Assembly (NCBI RefSeq): GCF_019134595.1
Contig: NZ_CP077770.1
Location: 454,001 to 518,000, forward strand
Length of the DNA: 64,000 nt
Direction: 5' to 3'
DNA from: Pseudoalteromonas shioyasakiensis
GTDB lineage: Bacteria; Pseudomonadota; Gammaproteobacteria; Enterobacterales; Alteromonadaceae
The translations under genes and the position numbers were made by a program. Under the pieces are notes generated by a model. That model did no database searches. It saw nothing but the letters and a program-made list of their open reading frames with translations, and was not told where the DNA came from. Each line of letters opens with the position of its first letter. Within the stretch, counting starts at the first letter, position 1. Positions 58,781 to 64,000 of the stretch are shown one piece after another.

Positions 58781-59029
58781 TTGCCCATGCTAGGCGAAAA
58801 ACACTCGTTATTGAATGAATTCCCTGAGTTTAATGAATTAATCCATAGCCTCGCGAAACACGATGCTCACTTCAAGAAAACTATGCAGCGTTACGATGAT
58901 ATGGATAAAGAAATTCGCTCTCTTGAGTTACAAGACTCTCCAATCGAAGACACAGAAATGCATGAAAAGAAGCATCAACGCGCCGTGCTAAAAGATGAGC
59001 TTTATGACTTTTTAAAAGCCAATGCTTAA
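58781..59029 (+). CDS. DUF465 (YdcH-like) small protein
   Basis: An 82-residue helical hairpin protein. NEFPEFNELIHSLAKHDAHF and the coiled-coil segment EKKHQRAVLKDELYDFL match DUF465. Function unknown. AAAGGAG lies 8 bp before the ATG. A terminator-like stem follows. Confidence 0.9.
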   Translation: MPMLGEKHSLLNEFPEFNELIHSLAKHDAHFKKTMQRYDDMDKEIRSLELQDSPIEDTEMHEKKHQRAVLKDELYDFLKANA

Positions 59030-59048
59030 TAAATGAATCGAAGCTAAT

Positions 59049-59085
59049 GCTCCTGCTAACTGCATTCTTACGGTAGGAGCTTTTT
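59049..59085 (+). terminator. Terminator after the DUF465 gene
   Basis: GCTCCT (59049-59054) pairs with AGGAGC (59075-59080), with further pairing possible in the 20-nt loop, followed by TTTTT. Confidence 0.65.
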
Positions 59086-59214
59086 CTCCACTCTATTTTT
59101 ACTCTCCAATCGTATTTAATCGCAATATCCCTTTACTCAATCAAGGTTATGGTAGTCTTAGCGCGATTTTTTAAGGCAACAATGGAATAGTGCTTTGCAC
59201 TGACTGGGATTAAC

Positions 59215-61461
59215 ATGATTAAAAAAAATATTATTACTACTTCATTAGCACTCATGGGTGTTGTCGCTGTAGGTAGCGCACACGCTGATGAAGGGCAGTG
59301 GCAACCGCATCAATTAAAACAATTACAAAGCGAGTTTGACCGCGTTGGTATCGAATTACCGGCTTCACAAGTGGCAGATCTCAACCAATACCCACTCAAT
59401 GCAGTGGTTGGTTTAGGCTATTGTTCAGCGTCATTTGTGTCACCAAAAGGCTTAGCTGTAACTAATCATCACTGTGCTTATGGCGCGATTCAAAATAACA
59501 GTACACCAGAAAATAACTTAATTGAAAAAGGCTTCTTAGCAGCTGACTTATCAAAAGAGCTACCAGCAGGCCCGCAAGAGCGTTTGTACGTAACAGAACA
59601 AGTGGATGATGTTACTGAGCGCGTGCTGGGTAACTTACCAGCAGACCTACATGGCAAAGAGCGTTATGAAGCGATTCAAGCAAACCGCAAAGCCTTGATC
59701 AGTGAGTGTGAGTCAGATCCTAACTACCGTTGTACGGTACGTGATTTCCACCATGGCTTAGAGTACTTCATGATCAAACAATTGATGATCAAAGATGTGC
59801 GCTTAGTGTATGCCCCGGCAGAAGCGCTAGGTAACTTTGGTGGTGACATCGATAACTTTGAATACCCACGTCACACGGCCGATTTTACCTTTGTACGTGG
59901 TTACGTTGGTAAAGATGGTAAACCTGCAGATTACAGCGAAGATAACGTACCTTATGAGCCAAAATCTTTCTTAAAAGTGAATGCGAGCGGCGTAAGCTTA
60001 GGTGATGGCGTGCTGGTGGCAGGTTACCCAGGTCGCACTAGCCGCTATAAGCTTGCAGATGAAGTAAATTATTCTGCGAGTTGGTATTACCCGACATTGC
60101 TTAATACTTACAACATGACTCTTGATGTGATTGCCAAGCAGAGCGAAGGCGATGAGCAAGCACAAGTTAAATATGCCTCTCGTGTGAAAAGCACTAACAA
60201 CCGCTTAAAGAAACTTGAAGGCTTACAAGATGGCTTTAGAGTAACGGATATTCCGGGTATTAAAGCTGCGCAAGAACAAGAGTACTTAGCTTGGTTTGCA
60301 CAAAGTGCTGAACGAAAAGCTTACGCAGATTCATATCATGCATTGAAAGCATTGTTAGTTGAAGCACATGCTCAGCAACAAAGTCACTTTTACTTTGATT
60401 ATGCAAAACGCGCAGACTTACTAAGCACGGCGATTCGTTTATACCGCTTAGCTAAAGAAAGCGAAAAGCCAAATGCAGAGCGCGAAATGGGTTATCAAGA
60501 GCGCGATCTTCCTATGCTTAAAGCGCGTTTAGAGCGTTTACAAAAACAGTTTACGCCTGACGTCGATAAAGCCTTATGGTTAAGCTTTTTAGGTAACTAT
60601 TTAGCGCAAGATAAAGCAGCGCAAGTTGCGGCATTAAACGACGGCTTAGGTATTACAGATACCACTACACAAGCTGAGCTTGATGCGATTATTGCTTCTT
60701 TTTATGCTAATACAGAGCTTACAGATGTAGAAGCACGTGTTAACTGGATTGGTAAATCTGTCGCAGAGTTTGAAGCATCAAACGATCCATTCATAAAGTT
60801 AGCTGTTGCTCTATACGATACCAACATGGCACAAGAAGCTGATAAAAAAGAAATGGCGGGTCGCTTAGCAGAAATTCGCCCGCAGTATATGCAAGCCGTG
60901 ATCGCTTTCAATAATGCTAAAGGTAAGCCAGTTTACCCAGATGCAAATGGCACACTACGCGTAAGCTATGCACAAGTTGATGGTTACCCAGCGGCAGATG
61001 CTGTTTATAAAACACCTTTTACATCACTACGTGGTTTAGTGGCTAAACACACAGGTGAAAAACCATTTGTTGTTACCGATAAAGTACTTGAAGCTTACAA
61101 AAAGCAAGCGTTTGGCGCGTACTATCGCGGTGACTTAGGTTTGCCTGGCGTAAGCTGTAGTTTATTCAGCTTTGGTTGTGAGCCACAAGCGGCTAAACCT
61201 CTTGAAGTTAACTCAGTACCAGTCAACTTTTTAAGTAGCGCTGATACCACTGGTGGTAACTCAGGTTCGCCAGTCATGAATGGTAAAGGTGAATTGGTGG
61301 GTCTTAATTTTGACTCGACTTATGAATCAATCACCAAAGATTGGTACTTTAACGCCAAAATTACCCGTGCTATTCACGTTGATATTCGATACATGCTTTG
61401 GTTAATGGAAGAAGTTGATAACGCAGGTTACCTACTTGATGAAATGACCCTAGTTAAATAG
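59215..61461 (+). CDS. S46 family dipeptidyl-peptidase, DPP11-like
   Basis: A 748-residue exported serine peptidase. The signal peptide ends at AHA-D near residue 24. Catalytic His86 is in TNHHCAYG and Ser683 in GGNSGSPVMNGKG, on a chymotrypsin fold split by a helical domain. S46 enzymes remove dipeptides from oligopeptides in the periplasm. The residue 18 after the catalytic Ser decides specificity: Gly in DPP7, Arg or Ser in DPP11. Here it is Ser701 (NFDSTYES), predicting DPP11-type preference for Asp/Glu at P1. An M14 carboxypeptidase gene follows. Confidence 0.93.
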   Translation: MIKKNIITTSLALMGVVAVGSAHADEGQWQPHQLKQLQSEFDRVGIELPASQVADLNQYPLNAVVGLGYCSASFVSPKGLAVTNHHCAYGAIQNNSTPENNLIEKGFLAADLSKELPAGPQERLYVTEQVDDVTERVLGNLPADLHGKERYEAIQANRKALISECESDPNYRCTVRDFHHGLEYFMIKQLMIKDVRLVYAPAEALGNFGGDIDNFEYPRHTADFTFVRGYVGKDGKPADYSEDNVPYEPKSFLKVNASGVSLGDGVLVAGYPGRTSRYKLADEVNYSASWYYPTLLNTYNMTLDVIAKQSEGDEQAQVKYASRVKSTNNRLKKLEGLQDGFRVTDIPGIKAAQEQEYLAWFAQSAERKAYADSYHALKALLVEAHAQQQSHFYFDYAKRADLLSTAIRLYRLAKESEKPNAEREMGYQERDLPMLKARLERLQKQFTPDVDKALWLSFLGNYLAQDKAAQVAALNDGLGITDTTTQAELDAIIASFYANTELTDVEARVNWIGKSVAEFEASNDPFIKLAVALYDTNMAQEADKKEMAGRLAEIRPQYMQAVIAFNNAKGKPVYPDANGTLRVSYAQVDGYPAADAVYKTPFTSLRGLVAKHTGEKPFVVTDKVLEAYKKQAFGAYYRGDLGLPGVSCSLFSFGCEPQAAKPLEVNSVPVNFLSSADTTGGNSGSPVMNGKGELVGLNFDSTYESITKDWYFNAKITRAIHVDIRYMLWLMEEVDNAGYLLDEMTLVK

Positions 61462-61480
61462 CTCCGCTATGTTAATAATA

Positions 61481-61506
61481 ACCGCAGCAATCGCTGCGGT
61501 TTTTTT
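61481..61506 (+). terminator. Intrinsic terminator after the S46 peptidase
   Basis: ACCGCAGC, AATC, GCTGCGGT followed by TTTTTT. The M14 gene therefore has its own promoter. Confidence 0.93.
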
Positions 61507-61600
61507 ATGTCTTTAATTTTTGCCAATCTAACGTTTTTAATTTGTTTATTTTCAATACTTTTGTAATGTACAAAGCAGATACTTTTACTTGGGAAAAATA

Positions 61601-64000
61601 ATGAGCGCCAAACAAATAATAAAAGCCATTTCAGTCAGTGTTGTGGCAATAACGGCAAGCTTTAATGCCAGAGCAACGAATACCGAAGCAATGTGGCCGG
61701 GCACGGCTTATAATCAGCAAATACCAACATTTAAACAAGTACTTGGATACGATGTAGGTGAGCGCATTACCAATTACAACGATATGCGTCGTTATCTTAG
61801 CGCCCTTGAACAAGCTGCGCCTGATCGTATTAAGGTGTTTAAGTACGCAAACAGCTGGGAAGGTCGTGAACTGGTTTATGCGGTGGTTGGCACAGCGGAG
61901 CATATTCGCTCATTAGCAACCCTCGCCAATAACACCCAAGCTTTGGCTGATCCGCGTATTACCTCTGAAAAAGAAGCTAAGTCGCTAATTAAAAATTTAC
62001 CTACGTCTGTGTGGCTTCAGTATGCAGTGCACGGTAATGAAATTAGCTCAACCGATGCTGCATTATTTACTGCATATCACTTATTAGCAGCCCCTAATGA
62101 TGCCGTTAACAGCAAAATTTTAGATAACACAGTGGTGTTTATCGACCCACTACAAAATCCTGATGGCCGTGAGCGTTTTGTTACTCGTTATTATGCGACC
62201 GTAGGTCTTGAGCACAGTGCAGATAGGTTAAGTGCAGATCATAATGAGCCATGGCCAAGAGGCCGAACAAATCATTATTTGTTTGATATGAACCGTGATT
62301 GGTTAGCGCTTACTCAGCCTGAAAGTAAAGGCAGAGTGGCTGCAATCAATAAATATAAACCACAAGTGGTGGTTGATATTCATGAAATGGGCGGCGACCA
62401 ATCTTACTACTTTGCACCGGCTGCTCAGCCATTTAATCCGCATATGACGAAAACCCAAATCGCTAATATGGATGCAATTGGTCAAAATCATGCGAAGTAT
62501 TTTGATGAGTTTGGCTTTGATTACTTTACCCGTGAAATCTTTGATGCCTTTTATCCAGGTTACGGTGATAGCTGGCCAGTATTTTATGGTGCATCAGCAT
62601 CAACTTACGAAGTAGGCTCTGCACGTGGCCACGTGTTTGAGAAAAATACCGGCGAGCTACTCACTTATTTTAATACTGTAAAACGTCAGTTTGTGGCCTC
62701 AATTTCGACTGCCGAAGGGGCTGCCAATCAGCGTGAAAAATTACTGGGTGATTTTTACCAATATCAAGTTGATGCAATTGATTCGGGTAAAGATAGCAAA
62801 GAGCGTGTTTATATCTTACCTAAGCAAAGTAACCGTGAAGGCGCTCATAGACTCGCAACCTTAATGGCTGAGCATGGTGTTGAAGTTAAACAAGCAACTG
62901 AAGACTTCAAAGCCTGTGGCGTTAAGTACAAAGCAGGTAGCTATTTTATTGATACTGCACAGCCACGCGGGGTATTTGTACGTACCTCATTTACAGACCA
63001 AGTAGATATGGCTGAAGCATTTGTAAAAGAGCAAGAAAGACGTCGTGCTCGTAACCTAGGTGATGAAATTTACGATGTCACAGGTTGGTCGCTGCCGATG
63101 ATGTTTAATGTTGATAGCGATAGTTGTGGTCGCGCAGTTAGCGCAGATAGCAAAGCGGTTCAGGCCGACGACACATTGCTTGGTAAAGTGAATAATCCAG
63201 AAGCCTCAGTGGCTTATATTGTTGCTTGGGGTGATACGGCCGCAGCACGCTTTTTAACAGCAGCACTGCAAGCTGGCATTAAACTGAAAAGTGCTGACCA
63301 ATCATTTGTATTAGGTGATAAAACTAACTACCCAGCGGGCAGCTTAGTAATCGAAAAGCGCCTAAACGATAAAGACTTACTGACTAAAATTAGCCAAATT
63401 GCCGAGCAAACTGGTGCAATTGTTGATGGTGTGGATTCAAGCTGGGTGATTGAAGGTCCAAGCTTTGGTAGTAACAAAACAGTGCCTATGGTTGCACCTA
63501 AAGTGGCGATTGCATGGGATGCAGCCACTCGTGAGCTAAGCGCCGGTAACACTCGTTTTGTTATCGAAAGACAGCTTGGCTACCCGGTAACCGCTATTCG
63601 CACACCAATGCTTGCTTGGGCTGATTTAAGTGATTACCAAGTGCTTATTTTACCAGAAGGTAATTACGAGCAAGCACTAGGTAAATCGGGTGCAGCTAAT
63701 TTAAAAAGCTGGGTTGAAGCGGGTGGCGTATTGATTGCTTTAGGTAATGCTAACCGCTTTACCACTAATGCTGATTACGGTTTGTTAGATGTTAAACGCG
63801 AGCAAGCTTTCCGAGAAGATAAAGCAAGCAGCAGTGATGATAAAAGCAGTAAAGTGGCAGGGCAGTTATTCGCTTCTCGCGATGATTTAAAAGCAGCGAG
63901 CATTGAGCCACATACATCGCCAGACTATGTAGCTGGTGTACTTGCAAATGTTGAAGTAGACCAAGAGCATTGGTTAACCGCTGGGGTTGATAAAGACCTT
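61601..64000 (+). CDS. M14 family zinc carboxypeptidase, 3' end outside window
   Basis: An open frame of 800 codons from the ATG at 61601 to the right edge. A signal peptide covers about residues 1-25 (VAITASFNARA). The zinc ligands are His and Glu in AVHGNEISS, and the catalytic domain has FDMNRDWLALTQPES and VVDIHEMGGDQSYYF. A long C-terminal region includes a GATase-like stretch (VLILPEGNYEQAL, WVEAGGVLIALGN). Likely a secreted or periplasmic carboxypeptidase for peptide scavenging, beside the S46 peptidase. No strong Shine-Dalgarno; GGGAAAAATA precedes the ATG. Confidence 0.9.
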   Translation, partial: MSAKQIIKAISVSVVAITASFNARATNTEAMWPGTAYNQQIPTFKQVLGYDVGERITNYNDMRRYLSALEQAAPDRIKVFKYANSWEGRELVYAVVGTAEHIRSLATLANNTQALADPRITSEKEAKSLIKNLPTSVWLQYAVHGNEISSTDAALFTAYHLLAAPNDAVNSKILDNTVVFIDPLQNPDGRERFVTRYYATVGLEHSADRLSADHNEPWPRGRTNHYLFDMNRDWLALTQPESKGRVAAINKYKPQVVVDIHEMGGDQSYYFAPAAQPFNPHMTKTQIANMDAIGQNHAKYFDEFGFDYFTREIFDAFYPGYGDSWPVFYGASASTYEVGSARGHVFEKNTGELLTYFNTVKRQFVASISTAEGAANQREKLLGDFYQYQVDAIDSGKDSKERVYILPKQSNREGAHRLATLMAEHGVEVKQATEDFKACGVKYKAGSYFIDTAQPRGVFVRTSFTDQVDMAEAFVKEQERRRARNLGDEIYDVTGWSLPMMFNVDSDSCGRAVSADSKAVQADDTLLGKVNNPEASVAYIVAWGDTAAARFLTAALQAGIKLKSADQSFVLGDKTNYPAGSLVIEKRLNDKDLLTKISQIAEQTGAIVDGVDSSWVIEGPSFGSNKTVPMVAPKVAIAWDAATRELSAGNTRFVIERQLGYPVTAIRTPMLAWADLSDYQVLILPEGNYEQALGKSGAANLKSWVEAGGVLIALGNANRFTTNADYGLLDVKREQAFREDKASSSDDKSSKVAGQLFASRDDLKAASIEPHTSPDYVAGVLANVEVDQEHWLTAGVDKDL

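Overview
The window is chromosomal DNA of a marine gammaproteobacterium, most likely Pseudoalteromonas or a close relative in the Alteromonadales. This rests on gene order (orn next to tRNA-Gly genes with rsgA and psd beyond; the yrbG-kdsD-kdsC-lptCAB-rpoN-hpf-ptsN-rapZ-ptsO block facing mlaFEDCB-ibaG-murA; rplM-rpsI-petABC-sspAB; dolP-diaA-yraN-lpoA facing rsmI-rnpB), on families such as TIGR04219, TIGR03899, DUF2333 and S46 peptidases, and on the moderately AT-rich base composition. Genus is an inference. I see no prophage, integron, CRISPR array or IS transposase.

Layout. 1-1440: 5' end of a TonB-dependent receptor, a hotdog thioesterase and a META-domain lipoprotein. 1510-8070: a TPP riboswitch and the thiamine operon thiC-thiO-thiS-thiG-thiDE-thiF, which makes both the pyrimidine and thiazole halves and joins them. 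8092-10746: psd-rsgA facing orn. 10754-12020: a tRNA-Gly(GCC) array of four intact genes interleaved with five decayed tRNA-like copies, then a 7-bp tandem repeat. 12024-14714: yjbQ, cheX, zur, marC and a lipoprotein. 14821-19758: dusA, a sigma-54-type promoter with pspA-pspC and a small membrane protein, then a PCu(A)C copper chaperone, DUF2333 and an outer-membrane barrel. 19792-25908: a TIGR03899/SRPBCC pair, a REC-GGDEF-EAL protein and ygiQ. 25951-26110: a MITE-like palindrome touching the end of mgtE. 27681-35478: nitrogen-PTS, rpoN, LPS-transport and Kdo genes. 35703-40383: mlaFEDCB-ibaG-murA. 40448-44815: degS, degQ, zapG, zapE. 44819-46501: rplM-rpsI bracketed by two copies of a repeat element with 7-bp tandem tails. 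46945-50680: petABC and sspAB. 50746-55526: dolP, diaA, yraN, lpoA, rsmI, rnpB. 55823-64000: an orphan gene, a MASE1 sensor kinase with its NarL-type regulator, a DUF465 protein, an S46 dipeptidyl-peptidase and a truncated M14 carboxypeptidase.

Most coding content is conserved housekeeping: thiamine synthesis, the cell envelope (LPS export, phospholipid retrograde transport, peptidoglycan, periplasmic proteolysis), ribosome and RNA metabolism, and respiration. The unusual content is intergenic. Heptanucleotide (7-bp phased) DNA recurs at several separate places (thiC-thiO, tRNA-Gly spacers, after the tRNA array, both sides of rplM-rpsI), usually as a 4-bp palindromic core (AGCT or CTAG) plus 3 bp. 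The tRNA-Gly array carries tRNA-derived copies in which only the 5' acceptor/D region and the anticodon stem survive. These, with the MITE-like palindrome, are the best candidates for something not well described.
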